Shown: positions 1 to 8,454 of the stretch, one piece after another
Position numbering within the stretch: position 1 is the stretch's first letter
Layout of the letters: the number at the start of each line of letters is the position of its first letter
DNA from: an uncultured Nostoc sp.
Lineage (GTDB): Bacteria; Cyanobacteriota; Cyanobacteriia; Cyanobacteriales; Nostocaceae
Assembly: GCF_937863485.1 (NCBI RefSeq)
Contig: NZ_CALMFY010000023.1
Coordinates: 1-53,338 of the forward strand
Direction of reading: 5' to 3'
DNA: 53,338 nucleotides
Translations under genes and position numbers: made by a program
The notes under the pieces: model-generated
Told to the model about the DNA's origin: nothing
Databases searched by the model: none
Seen by the model: only the letters and a program-made list of their open reading frames with translations

Positions 1-57
1 CCCTTATAATGATTATTATTATAATTTAAATTGGGACTCTTGATTTTTGTTGAGTAA

Positions 58-326
58 TTTATTCCTTGGAAGTCCCTTAAACAATTTCGGCAAGATGCAT
101 ACACCATTTTGGGTAACGGCAAGGATGCCCTATTTGACTTAATGGATACGGTGCTAAGAACACGTAGTGTAAAATCATTCGTGGAATTATCGTTGACTCT
201 AGTGTTTCGACGAAATTGTCTAGTACCTATGAAGCACTGGAAGATAGCAAGCCACCGCGAAAAAAGTTGATGTGTCCTTACATTGAACAAATTCCGCACA
301 CAGAGCAAATTGTTTTAGCAGGACAC
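58..326 (+). pseudogene. Transposase fragment (cyanobacterial DDE type), frameshifted
   Basis: Conceptual translation gives a transposase N-terminal region beginning FIPWKSLKQFRQDAYTI. The frame shifts by one base near position 215, after which the reading continues through EQIPHTEQIVLAG. The resemblance to the common Nostoc IS701/IS4-like DDE transposases is from memory of that family. No start codon is visible, and the similarity stops abruptly at about 326, just before the end of the convergent binding-protein gene. This is a dead insertion-sequence remnant at the island edge. A shorter copy of its first 30 bases recurs near 35524. Confidence 0.55.
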
Positions 327-336
327 CTTGCTGCAA

Positions 337-1368
337 TTATCGGCATTTAGCAATATCTTCGTTAAAACTGTTGTCCCAAAGTTGTTTCACATCAACTTTT
401 GTGGGAATTACACCCGCTTTAAAAAAGGTATCAGCAACCTTTTGCTGAGAAGCAATAGCTGCATCAGAAACAGGAAGTAATTCTTGACGACGCTGTTGTT
501 GTCCTTGCTTGGCATCTTGATAAACGATGCCTTCATCAACATCAATGGTAGTTGCATAATTCTTCGACCATTGCTTGAGATTAGATTCCCGCCAAGTTTG
601 AGATTTCTGCAAACGACAGAGAAAATCAGCGATCGCAACCTTCTTTTGGGGATCGGTGATCGCATTGGGTGAAGCAATAATTACGAAGTTACCACTCAAA
701 ATATCTTTTGCAGATTCCAGCACCCGCGCCCCTTCTTTTTTGGCTTGGGGGATGGAATAACCGTAGGTAGCCCAAGCATCAAGCTGTCCTTTACGAAAAG
801 CCGAAAGCCCATCAGGTATTGATAAAGGAATTGCATTGATATCCTTCATCGTCAGCCCGACTTTTTCCAACATCTTAATCAGGAAGTAGTGGGCAGTTGT
901 AGCTTTAACGTAACCCACTTTCTTACCTTTGAGGTCAGCGATCGTTTTGGCAGTCGAGTCCTTAGGTACGAGTACAACTTGACCAACCGTCGGCCCTTTG
1001 AGACTGGCAATAATTTTTACAGATGCTTTCGATTCAATCGCAAAAATCGGTGGAATTTCACTAGCTGATCCCAAGTCAATCGCACCAGCATTGATTGACT
1101 GTACCATCAAATTACCCCCAGTAAACTCAGTAAATTGAGTTTGATAAGGGAAATTATCTAGTCCAGCTAACTTTAAATTTAAGTCCCAGCCACCTTTAGA
1201 TTTAGCAACATGCAATTGAGTTGTATCCGATACTGCGATTTGGGATGGACTATGATTAGCAGCGATCGTTGCCGGACTGGTAGACTTAACCTCTGAGCAA
1301 GCTGTTGTTGCTAGAGCTAACAAGCAACCCAGAGAGAAGAAAAAATTCTGCTGCAAATTGGTAGACAC
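337..1368 (-). CDS. Aliphatic sulfonate/nitrate-type ABC transporter substrate-binding lipoprotein
   Basis: This 343-residue protein belongs to the SsuA/TauA/NrtA-like periplasmic binding family. It has a lipoprotein signal with the lipobox LATTAC around residues 19-24, then the family's mixed alpha/beta region with a conserved block near DLKGKKVGYVKATTAHYF. It would sit on the outer face of the cytoplasmic membrane and hand a sulfonate-like ligand to an ABC permease. The start is GTG at 1368. It follows the related gene 1400-2473 with only 31 bases between, so the two probably form an operon. No SsuB or SsuC partner lies nearby. The substrate is inferred from the family and from neighbouring monooxygenases; nitrate or taurine cannot be excluded. 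Confidence 0.85.
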   Translation of the reverse strand: MSTNLQQNFFFSLGCLLALATTACSEVKSTSPATIAANHSPSQIAVSDTTQLHVAKSKGGWDLNLKLAGLDNFPYQTQFTEFTGGNLMVQSINAGAIDLGSASEIPPIFAIESKASVKIIASLKGPTVGQVVLVPKDSTAKTIADLKGKKVGYVKATTAHYFLIKMLEKVGLTMKDINAIPLSIPDGLSAFRKGQLDAWATYGYSIPQAKKEGARVLESAKDILSGNFVIIASPNAITDPQKKVAIADFLCRLQKSQTWRESNLKQWSKNYATTIDVDEGIVYQDAKQGQQQRRQELLPVSDAAIASQQKVADTFFKAGVIPTKVDVKQLWDNSFNEDIAKCR

Positions 1369-1399
1369 GTTATTTTTGGGTATATTTTTGTCATCTTTA

Positions 1400-2473
1400 C
1401 TACCTAACAGCGGTAGTTTCTAACGGACACACTGCCGTTGTAATATCTACTCGTTGCGGAATAATTTTTTGTTCTAGTAACCAATCAGCTGTTTTCTGAA
1501 GCTTGGCGATATCTTCACCATTAGAAAATACGTAAGACTCTGGGCCTCGATTTTTAGTCACCTGCTTGGCTACTACATCAGAGACTTTTAGCTCTTTAAC
1601 TAAAAAATCTGATGCAGCATTAGTATGTTGATTTAACCATTCACCATCCTCACTCAAAGCAGTGAGAGCAGCTTTCACGGCTATAGGATTTTCTTTAGCT
1701 GCATCACTACGAACAACCATAATGCCGTAGGTAGGAGCAGGGTGTGTGGTGGTGATTCTCCGGGCGTTATGCTCTAATTCCGCAATGGAAATATAAGGTT
1801 CCCAAACCGCCCACGCATCAACAGAACCTTGATATAGAGCAGGTGCAGCGTCATTCGGTGATAAATAAACTCGCTGGACTTTTTCTTTAGGAATATTTTC
1901 TTTTTCCAAAACTTTTAATAACAGATACTCGCCTGCACCACCTTGATTAACAGCAACTTTTTTACCTACTAAATCAGCCGATTTACGAATGGGAGAATCA
2001 CCACGAACTAAGATGGCATTACCCAAAGAATCTGGACTAGGACGCTGTACAGAACCAATACAAAGAGGTTGTCCAGCAGCAATTCCAGAGATGGAAGGAA
2101 TATCACCACAGCCGCCAATATCCGCTCGATTACCATTGAGAGAACTTAAAAGTGTAGCGCAACGGTCAAATGGCCCACTCCATTCAACTTTAATATTTTG
2201 CGTTACTAACTGACGCTCTAGCTCACCCCGTTGACGTGCAATGGGAATAATCCCACCTTTTTGGTAGCCCAAGCGAATCACATTGTTTTTCTCTGTAGTT
2301 TTAGTAGTGAGAGTTTTTGAAGAGGAATCTGAGTTAGCTGTGGCTTTGATAGCTGTTTGTTGACTGCAACTAGAAGCTATCAAACCAAGAAAAGATGTTG
2401 CGATCGCAAAGATTATACTGACAGAACATTTTTGTTTATACTGAAAGCGGTGTTCTTTTAAATAATTCACCAC
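1400..2473 (-). CDS. Sulfonate-type ABC substrate-binding lipoprotein
   Basis: This 357-residue SsuA-like binding protein has a long charged N-terminus, a hydrophobic stretch and a lipobox ending in ASSC near residue 36. Family-typical segments are the early IRLGYQKGG motif, the GGCGDIPS ligand-site loop and VDAWAVWEPY. The start is GTG at 2473, placed six bases after a good ribosome-binding site (AAGGAG); a second in-frame GTG follows at once. A 30-bp operator-like dyad (2538-2567) lies 65 bases upstream, so this gene is probably the head of an organosulfur-regulated unit that includes the downstream paralogue. The two paralogues are clearly diverged, suggesting different ligands. Confidence 0.87.
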   Translation of the reverse strand: MVNYLKEHRFQYKQKCSVSIIFAIATSFLGLIASSCSQQTAIKATANSDSSSKTLTTKTTEKNNVIRLGYQKGGIIPIARQRGELERQLVTQNIKVEWSGPFDRCATLLSSLNGNRADIGGCGDIPSISGIAAGQPLCIGSVQRPSPDSLGNAILVRGDSPIRKSADLVGKKVAVNQGGAGEYLLLKVLEKENIPKEKVQRVYLSPNDAAPALYQGSVDAWAVWEPYISIAELEHNARRITTTHPAPTYGIMVVRSDAAKENPIAVKAALTALSEDGEWLNQHTNAASDFLVKELKVSDVVAKQVTKNRGPESYVFSNGEDIAKLQKTADWLLEQKIIPQRVDITTAVCPLETTAVR

Positions 2474-2537
2474 AATTGACTCCTTGATATCAATTTTTAG
2501 GAGTTTAAGCAGCCATATCTATAATGATAAAGAGCAT

Positions 2538-2567
2538 AATACACTAAATTGATTGACTTACCGTAGT
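2538..2567 (-). promoter_or_regulatory. 30-bp operator-like dyad, site 1
   Basis: It starts AATAC and ends GTAGT with exactly 20 bases between, the spacing seen at seven other places in the window. The core carries ATTGATT, close to the GATA-centred core of the other sites. It is 65 bases upstream of the sulfonate-binding-protein gene that reads leftward from 2473. The regulator is unknown. Operator function is inferred from recurrence and position. Confidence 0.6.
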
Positions 2568-2750
2568 ATTGAGAGATAAGATACCACCTTTTGATGGGCT
2601 GTTCAAATCTAATCAATATTTCTTTACCTTTGACTATGAGAATTTAGTCTAGGTATTTCTAGGTGAACCTACACCCAAGTAGTGAGAAAATAAACTGTAA
2701 AAAAACCATAGACACAAATATTAAAAAATCTTCGATTTGAGCGACACTCT

Positions 2751-3599
2751 CTAAAAAACTGGTATAATCCTTCCTTTGTATTCTTTGTTGATAAAATCCT
2801 TGACATTTGGATGGACGAGTAATTTGTTTAACTTTTGAATCTTTGGTTCGTTTTCTCGACCTTGTAATGTAACTAATGCCAGAGCGTATTTCTTGTCCTT
2901 AGCTGTTTCTTTACCCATAGAATTAGGTTCTATCCCCGCAAGCGCAACAGTTTGAGCAGAAGATACAATGAAGTCTACATCATTAATAGCTCGAACAACT
3001 TGTACACCTTCTACTTCTTTGATTTGCAAATTTTTCGGGTTAGCAGCAATATCTCTTTGGTTCACAAATTGTTTAGAATTTCCTTTTAATTTAATTAAAC
3101 CGTTAGTTGCCAATAACCGTAATCCTCGGTCGTTATTGATGACATCATTAGCAATTGTCACAGTTGCATTTTGGGGAATTTCACTTACTGATTTTAACTT
3201 ATTAGAAAAAAGACCAAGTGTGTTTAAATAAACTGTATTCAATGCTACTAAATTTAGATTTAATTCTTTACTAGCATTATTCATGAAAGGTCTGTGCTGA
3301 AAGAAATTAGCATCAATAACCTTATCTCTCAAAGCTGTATTGGGTTGTATCCAGTCATTAAAGGTAACAACTTGAATCTCCAAGCCTTCTTTTGCTGCTA
3401 TATCGTTATTCACAAATTTCAAAATATCCTGCGAGAGTATACCAGTCACCCCAACTTTAATTACTTCTTTTTGCTCTTTTTGGCTAATTGTTTGCGTATT
3501 ATTAGTAGAGTTTTGAGTAGATTGTTGGCTACAACTAGCAAAAATTGAAGAGACAGTCAAGGAGCCTAAAGCTGTTAAGAAAAATCTGCGTCTATTCAT
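2751..3599 (-). CDS. metQ: MetQ/NlpA-family methionine-binding lipoprotein
   Basis: This 282-residue NlpA lipoprotein has a signal with an RRRFF start and a lipobox SIFASC, cysteine near residue 22. Family marks include VTFNDWIQPNTALRD, DANFFQHRPFM and the C-terminal KEYKGRIIPVF. MetQ delivers D- or L-methionine, or related sulfur compounds, to the MetNI transporter. The permease gene metI lies directly upstream at 3723-4379 on the same strand, but the only metN in the window is about 9 kb away. Two further MetQ paralogues are present, so ligand preferences probably differ. Confidence 0.88.
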   Translation of the reverse strand: MNRRRFFLTALGSLTVSSIFASCSQQSTQNSTNNTQTISQKEQKEVIKVGVTGILSQDILKFVNNDIAAKEGLEIQVVTFNDWIQPNTALRDKVIDANFFQHRPFMNNASKELNLNLVALNTVYLNTLGLFSNKLKSVSEIPQNATVTIANDVINNDRGLRLLATNGLIKLKGNSKQFVNQRDIAANPKNLQIKEVEGVQVVRAINDVDFIVSSAQTVALAGIEPNSMGKETAKDKKYALALVTLQGRENEPKIQKLNKLLVHPNVKDFINKEYKGRIIPVF

Positions 3600-3639
3600 A
3601 ATATTTGTAACTAGTGTAAATTGTAAATGATGAATGCTG

Positions 3640-3659
3640 AGACGCGATTAATCGCGTCT
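3640..3659. repeat. Perfect 20-bp palindrome
   Basis: The two 10-base halves AGACGCGATT and AATCGCGTCT are exact inverted repeats. A close relative forms the inner arms of the 8231-8365 element, so this belongs to an interspersed repeat family. It sits between metI and metQ and could also act as a weak hairpin in the transcript. Confidence 0.6.
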
Positions 3660-3722
3660 GTACAAGAGTTAAAAGTCAGGAGTTATGTTTGTATCTCTGC
3701 TCCTTTGTCTCTTTACCTTCGT

Positions 3723-4379
3723 TCACCGTTTTCTCATCCGCTGTGCAATTAAATCACCTATAAATTGAATAATTTGTACTAGTGCAATCAAAACCACAAT
3801 GGTAGAAAACATAACCCCGACATCGAAGCGTTGGTAACCGTATTGAATTGCCAAGTTACCTAATCCACCTCCACCCACAGCCCCAGCCATCGCGGAAGAG
3901 TTAAGCAAACTCACAATTAGAATCGTCATACCTAATATCAGTGAAGGCAAAGCTTCGGGAATCAATACTTTGAGAACGATTTGCCAATAATTGCATCCCA
4001 TTGCTTGGGCAGCCTCTATTAGTCCCTTATCAACTTCTAAAATGCTAGTTTCAGCGATACGACCAAAAAATGGGATGGCGGCAAGAGTCAGGGGAACTAA
4101 AGCGGCTGTGCTACCGATGGAAGTGCCAACAATTAGGCGTGTTAGTGGTGTTAAAACGACAAGCAGAATAATAAAAGGAAATGAGCGTCCAGTATTGACG
4201 ATCGCACCCAGCACTTTATGCACTTGGGGAAAATCTAGCAAGTTTCCGGGGCCTGTCATCACTAGTAACAAGCCCAAAGGTAAGCCTAACACTATTGCAA
4301 CCAGGGTAGATATACCCACCATATAAAAAGTTTCATTAGTGGCTTGCAATAAGCTTTGTAGTAATTCTTGTCCTTGCAT
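3723..4379 (-). CDS. metI: MetI-type methionine ABC transporter permease
   Basis: This 218-residue integral membrane protein has about five hydrophobic helices. The cytoplasmic coupling loop EAAQAMGCNYWQIVLKVLIPE fits the EAA motif of ABC permeases and the usual MetI length of about 217 residues. The start ATG at 4379 follows a strong ribosome-binding site, GGAGGTG. It would form the membrane channel for methionine uptake with MetN. It is separated from metN (12693-13670) by about 8 kb of other organosulfur genes and is instead linked to a metQ. This split arrangement is unusual; metNIQ is normally contiguous. Confidence 0.9.
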   Translation of the reverse strand: MQGQELLQSLLQATNETFYMVGISTLVAIVLGLPLGLLLVMTGPGNLLDFPQVHKVLGAIVNTGRSFPFIILLVVLTPLTRLIVGTSIGSTAALVPLTLAAIPFFGRIAETSILEVDKGLIEAAQAMGCNYWQIVLKVLIPEALPSLILGMTILIVSLLNSSAMAGAVGGGGLGNLAIQYGYQRFDVGVMFSTIVVLIALVQIIQFIGDLIAQRMRKR

Positions 4380-4436
4380 TATTGATCCACCTCCAAAAGT
4401 AATTTTTAATACTCAATAGGTACTATGTTGAAGAAA

Positions 4437-4700
4437 TCAGAGTCCTTTTAAAACCTCTATCAACTGACTCATCTGCTTGATTATATATTTGGGCTGCACA
4501 TGTGATATTGGCTTGTGTGCTGGCACTTGATAATAGCAAAAGTCAATGGTCATATTAACTGCTCCATAGTAATTATGAGTAGATTGAGTCACCCACAAAT
4601 AGGGTATCTTTTGAGTCCACTTGCAAATTTGTAAGTGCAATATCAAAAATTTGTCGTGCGGGCTTTGCATAGCCAATTTTTTCAGAGATAACCTTGTCTT
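4437..4700 (-). pseudogene. HAD-family hydrolase remnant, frameshifted
   Basis: Read leftward, one frame gives SEKIGYAKPARQIFDIAL and then TLFVGDSIYS, the conserved motif III/IV region of HAD (YjjG-like) phosphatases. A stop and frame change occur near 4575. The next frame continues with NYYGAVNMTIDFC and a C-terminal tail ending IEVLKGL. The N-terminal half with the catalytic DxD motif is missing. This is the 3' part of a dead hydrolase gene. Confidence 0.6.
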
Positions 4701-4761
4701 AATCAAAGCTTAGTTACTAGCCAATCTTCTTTTCAATGCTTCTGATGGGAATGCTTTTAGG

Positions 4762-5193
4762 TCATGACTCATCAGACTCAAGCCGCTTGCCTAAGCTGAT
4801 AACATCGTCAACAACATATCCTAACTGCTGATAAAACTTAATAACTTTGCTATTTGTAGTCCGCACTAGCAAATTAATTTTCGGGCAACCTGCTTTTATA
4901 AGGAGTTGTTCGGCTTCTAGCATCATCAACCTTCCAATTCCTTGACGCTGATATTGTAGGGCAACTGCAAGGTAATTTATCCAACCTCGATGCCCCTCAT
5001 ATCCTGCCATAACTGTTGCTACAAGCTCCTGCCCAATTATACCCACAAGAAAAAGATGAGGTTGTACACAAAGCTTTCGATCAATGTCTTTTTTGGGATC
5101 ATTCCAGGGTCGAGTTAAACCACACCGCATCCATAGGGCGATGACAGCAGACTCATCAGTAAGTTCAAAAGCTCGGATCTCCATGTGCGCCAT
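4762..5193 (-). CDS. GNAT-family N-acetyltransferase (YpeA-like)
   Basis: This 143-residue, single-domain GNAT protein has the acetyl-CoA-binding segment YQRQGIGRLMMLEAEQLL (Q/R-x-x-G-x-G/A) near residues 80-97. The C-terminal VIKFYQQLGY is typical of the fold. The N-terminus, MEIRAFELTDESAVIALW, resembles E. coli YpeA. A start at the second Met (5184) is equally possible. The substrate is unknown. It lies between a HAD remnant and a monooxygenase on the same strand; three or more GNAT genes or fragments occur in this window. Confidence 0.8.
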   Translation of the reverse strand: MAHMEIRAFELTDESAVIALWMRCGLTRPWNDPKKDIDRKLCVQPHLFLVGIIGQELVATVMAGYEGHRGWINYLAVALQYQRQGIGRLMMLEAEQLLIKAGCPKINLLVRTTNSKVIKFYQQLGYVVDDVISLGKRLESDES

Positions 5194-5265
5194 AATAATA
5201 TTTTATCAAAGTTAAATAGGATAGGTTTATACATTTTTTCTAATTTCCTAGCTTGTACCTAATTA

Positions 5266-6462
5266 TTAAAACTCACCTCTAAGTCCAGCCTGTTTCAATA
5301 GTGGTAGAACGCGCTTACCAAAAAAATCGAGATCCGGCTCAAAATCATAGAAGGCAAGCTGGAAACCATCAACACCAGCTTTATTGAGTTGCAGAAGTTG
5401 CTCGGTGATTTGTTCGGGTGAACCAATTAGCTGTACATTACCGCCGATCGCACTACCAACGCCATGACGCAGATTTCCCTTTTGATGCCCCCTCCAGGCG
5501 TGTGCATCACTGCTAACGCCAGAACGTCCAGCAATTGACTGATAATCGGCATGGTCGATTATCGCCTGAGCGTATTCTTCCGCCTCTTTTTCAGTTTCAC
5601 GCACGACAATAAGCCGATTTAGGAGAGTGCGGACTTGCCTACCATTAGCGATCGCTGATTGTTTGACACGGGCTGTATGGGCGGGTAACGACGACAAGGC
5701 GCTTTCTATGTCACCGCCACCCGGACTGGTGATAAATACGATATCAGAATGGCGACCCGCAAACTCGATGCCAGCATCCGAGCCAGTGGCGTTAACTAGG
5801 ATGGGACGACCATAAAGCGGTCGGGGGCTGATGTAAGCATCCTTAAACTGCCGAGAACTTTGACTTTTGTAAGAAAAATTCTCTGTTTCCGACCAGAGTC
5901 GTTTGAGGACGGTGACAAATTCATCAGCAAGTTCATAGCGGCGATCGTGTTCGATTTGGCTCCAGCCGAACAGTTCATGCTCATAAGCCCTGTGTCCGGT
6001 GACAACGTTAATTCCCCAGCGACCTTTAGAAATGTGGTCAAGTGTGGCACCAAATTTAGCCAGATGGATGGGATGCCAAGGCCCGTAGAGGACGTGAATT
6101 GTTGAGATTAATAAAATGCGTGAGGTAATGGCAGCAAGGGAGACAGTGGCAATGAAGGCATCTAAGCCTGCTTCTGTGCGAGTTGGCCCTTGTCCGCCCT
6201 TCGGCTGCCATGTAGAATAGCCAAAAACCAGATCAAAACTTAGCTCCTCAGCCTTTTGGGTAAGTTTGGCATTGTAATCAAATGACCAGTCTGTAGTACG
6301 TGGGAGGTTAGAAGAACTCCAACCACCATGATGAATCGGTAAGAACAGCCCTAATAGTACTAGCTGCTGGAGAGCTTGGGATAATGGGCTTTGAGGATAG
6401 TCTGTTGGAGAAGCGATCGCCTCTTTACTTGCTCTCAAAAAAGTAGTGTCAATTGTACTCAT
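5266..6462 (-). CDS. LLM-class flavin-dependent monooxygenase (SfnG/SsuD-like)
   Basis: This is an approximately 398-residue luciferase-like TIM-barrel monooxygenase of the type that uses FMNH2 and O2 to cleave C-S bonds in sulfones or alkanesulfonates. Family marks are TTDWSFDYNAKLTQKAEELSF near the N-terminus, GRWGINVVTGHRAYEHELFG with the following EHDRRYELADEFV, and a C-terminal segment ending FFGKRVLPLL. I place the start at ATG 6462, after GAGAAGAACT, rather than the TTG four codons upstream. The SfnB-like gene lies 102 bases upstream on the same strand, as expected for a sulfone-utilisation operon. Dimethyl sulfone or methanesulfonate is a guess for the substrate. Confidence 0.85.
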   Translation of the reverse strand: MSTIDTTFLRASKEAIASPTDYPQSPLSQALQQLVLLGLFLPIHHGGWSSSNLPRTTDWSFDYNAKLTQKAEELSFDLVFGYSTWQPKGGQGPTRTEAGLDAFIATVSLAAITSRILLISTIHVLYGPWHPIHLAKFGATLDHISKGRWGINVVTGHRAYEHELFGWSQIEHDRRYELADEFVTVLKRLWSETENFSYKSQSSRQFKDAYISPRPLYGRPILVNATGSDAGIEFAGRHSDIVFITSPGGGDIESALSSLPAHTARVKQSAIANGRQVRTLLNRLIVVRETEKEAEEYAQAIIDHADYQSIAGRSGVSSDAHAWRGHQKGNLRHGVGSAIGGNVQLIGSPEQITEQLLQLNKAGVDGFQLAFYDFEPDLDFFGKRVLPLLKQAGLRGEF

Positions 6463-6563
6463 AGTTCTTCTCAACGGTTCCGGTTGGCTGCAAGATCCCC
6501 GGCTTCTAATAAGTACTCATAAAGTGGTTTCCCGCATGTTAGAAGTCAGGGATCTGAACAAAA

Positions 6564-7802
6564 TTAGAAAAATCCCCGTTGCGGCAATGGTATACCGTTG
6601 ATCTCGTAGTCGCCGATCGCACGAGCCTTAAAGTGATTTGGGTTGTGTGAGGATAAGGTACGGGCGTTGCGCCAATGACGATCAAAGTTGGAGCTTTTTT
6701 TAGTTGTAGAAGCCCCACCCACTTCAAACAATAAGGTAGCTGAACGTAGAGCCAAATCATCAACAATCAATTTGGCTTTGGATGCACTCAAAGAAGTTGC
6801 TAGTGCCGTAGCCGTCTCTGCCTCTTCACCCTGAGCTTGGGCAGCAGGAAGGCGATCAAGACCATCAGCTGCTGCTAAAACAATCGCTTCGGCCGCAAAG
6901 GCATTGGCGGCAATCTGCCCGACAGTCTGTTGCAAGATTGGGTCTTCTGAGGCTTGCTCGGATACAGCATGGTAGAAAGTCCGGGGTCTGTTACGGATGA
7001 GGGCTGTAGCATCACGCAGAACGCTGCGAATAATACCGGCGTTGATGGCAGTCAAAAATAATTGCGGGACGATGTTGTAGGGCAGGTCGTCTTTGTCTGT
7101 GTCTGTCTCCAAAATTACTTCTTCAGCCTCTACACGGACATTGGTGAAGGTGGTCGTTCCCGTACCTGTGAGTCTTTGTCCGAAGCCGTCCCAGTCGTCC
7201 ACCAGTTCAAGACCCTCGCGGTTAGTAGGAATTAGTATATACGCTGTAGAGCCATCTGGTGTTAACACACGCACAAAAATCCAGTCTGCGTAAAGGCTGC
7301 CAGTGCTGTAATATTTCCTTCCATTTAGACGATAACCGTCGCCATCGGGTGTTAATTTTGTATTCACGACTTGGCGACCACCCGATCGCTTGGCTTCTAG
7401 TTCGGTCGAAGCGAGTCCAATAATCGCGCCATCAACAACGGCTTTGAGCCAGCGACGATTCCTTTGGGTGCGCTCAGAACGCAAAATTCGCTCTGTTACA
7501 GAGAAATGATTCCGTACAATGTGAGCGACGTTTGGATCGGCATCCCCCAGTCTAATCACTACCTCGAATAGTTCACGTGCGGTGCTACCACCACCACCTT
7601 CGGCAACGGGGATTCTCAATGCACCCAACTTGGAACGCCGGATCAATTCAACCACATTATAAGGAAGGATGCGATCGCGATCGCGCTCACTTGCCCCCAG
7701 AGCAATAAAATCAAAAAGCTGCTGGAGTTCCGGCGAGTTTGCTCTCACAGGAGCCGAAAACTGAATTGTCGTATCTGTAAGCTTCTCTGGACTCTTAATC
7801 AT
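6564..7802 (-). CDS. sfnB: SfnB/DszC-like acyl-CoA-dehydrogenase-fold flavin monooxygenase
   Basis: This 412-residue protein of the acyl-CoA dehydrogenase fold is of the type found in sulfur-acquisition clusters (SfnB) and thiophene sulfur monooxygenases (DszC). The middle region carries GLASTELEAKRSGGRQ and LNGRKYYSTGSLYADW (flavin-site beta domain). The C-terminal helical domain has LFEVGGASTTKKSSNFDRHWRN, typical of the DszC/SfnB group. It probably oxygenates a small organosulfur compound using reduced flavin. It is the first large gene of a unit that continues with the LLM monooxygenase. An operator-like dyad lies at 8010-8039. Confidence 0.85.
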   Translation of the reverse strand: MIKSPEKLTDTTIQFSAPVRANSPELQQLFDFIALGASERDRDRILPYNVVELIRRSKLGALRIPVAEGGGGSTARELFEVVIRLGDADPNVAHIVRNHFSVTERILRSERTQRNRRWLKAVVDGAIIGLASTELEAKRSGGRQVVNTKLTPDGDGYRLNGRKYYSTGSLYADWIFVRVLTPDGSTAYILIPTNREGLELVDDWDGFGQRLTGTGTTTFTNVRVEAEEVILETDTDKDDLPYNIVPQLFLTAINAGIIRSVLRDATALIRNRPRTFYHAVSEQASEDPILQQTVGQIAANAFAAEAIVLAAADGLDRLPAAQAQGEEAETATALATSLSASKAKLIVDDLALRSATLLFEVGGASTTKKSSNFDRHWRNARTLSSHNPNHFKARAIGDYEINGIPLPQRGFF

Positions 7803-7823
7803 TAGTTTTTATCTCCGAATATA

Positions 7824-8009
7824 TTATGGAAAATCTATGTTGGTGAGTGGTGAGGCAATTGCTAGTTCTGGGTGAGGTGATAGCACTACAAAGTTGAAGA
7901 ATGTTTCCAGCTTTGAGGCGATTACATCTGGTAACATATTCAAGCCATCGACTGCACTCAACAAAAACCATTCCTCTGTAAGGGTTTTAGATGTATTTAA
8001 GTTTTGCAA
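7824..8009 (-). CDS. Possible small protein, 61 residues, unrecognised
   Basis: A short open frame begins at ATG 8009, immediately beside the 30-bp operator-like dyad at 8010-8039, and ends 21 bases before the SfnB-like gene. The composition looks protein-like (MQNLNTSKTLTEEWFLLSAV at the start), but there is no recognisable domain and no clear ribosome-binding site. It could be a leader peptide, a gene remnant or a chance frame in the 5' untranslated region. Confidence 0.25.
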   Translation of the reverse strand: MQNLNTSKTLTEEWFLLSAVDGLNMLPDVIASKLETFFNFVVLSPHPELAIASPLTNIDFP

Positions 8010-8039
8010 AATACTAAAAGCCTACCGAATTACCGTAGT
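8010..8039 (-). promoter_or_regulatory. 30-bp operator-like dyad, site 2
   Basis: AATAC and GTAGT flank 20 bases, with TTACC before the right arm as in site 1. It is upstream of the SfnB-like and LLM monooxygenase genes that read leftward. Its core is the least like the other sites. Confidence 0.55.
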
Positions 8040-8230
8040 TTGATACTCCCAAATTTTCCCCAAGTTGTCAATCTGTTTTAACGTCTTTTTGCGGGAAAAA
8101 CTCAAAGTTGAAAGCAAAAAAGCGTCTACAGAGTAAGCTCAGGGATAACGCCAGCCCCTTGCCTAATTTGTGAACTTCTTCAAAGACAATCTTTATCCTA
8201 CTTAAAGGAGTTTAAAAGCCCATACACAAC

Positions 8231-8365
8231 CAATACGGTTCGGATAAGGTTTTTTGATGACACGCCCTAGATCGCAAAGACGCGATAAATCGCCGTCTTT
8301 ACAATAATCAGTCCTTTGTAGAGACGGCGATTTATCGCGTCTCTTGCCTTAACCAAACCGTATTG
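8231..8365. mobile_element. 135-bp MITE-like element with nested inverted repeats and 10-bp target duplication
   Basis: The ends CAATACGGTT and AACCGTATTG are inverted repeats extending imperfectly to about 19 bases. Inside lies a second, nearly perfect inverted repeat of 27 bases (8278-8304 with 8316-8342, one mismatch). Both sides carry the same 10-bp direct repeat CATACACAAC (8221-8230 and 8366-8375), as expected for a target-site duplication. It has no coding capacity. It fills most of the spacer 8040-8454, in which I see no gene. A shorter relative of the inner arm occurs at 3640-3659. Confidence 0.75.
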
Positions 8366-8454
8366 CATACACAACGGGTTGTTTGTGTTGGGGTAACAGT
8401 TTCCCTTACAAAACGTAATTGTTTAATCATAATCTGCAAAATGTTTAGATAAGA

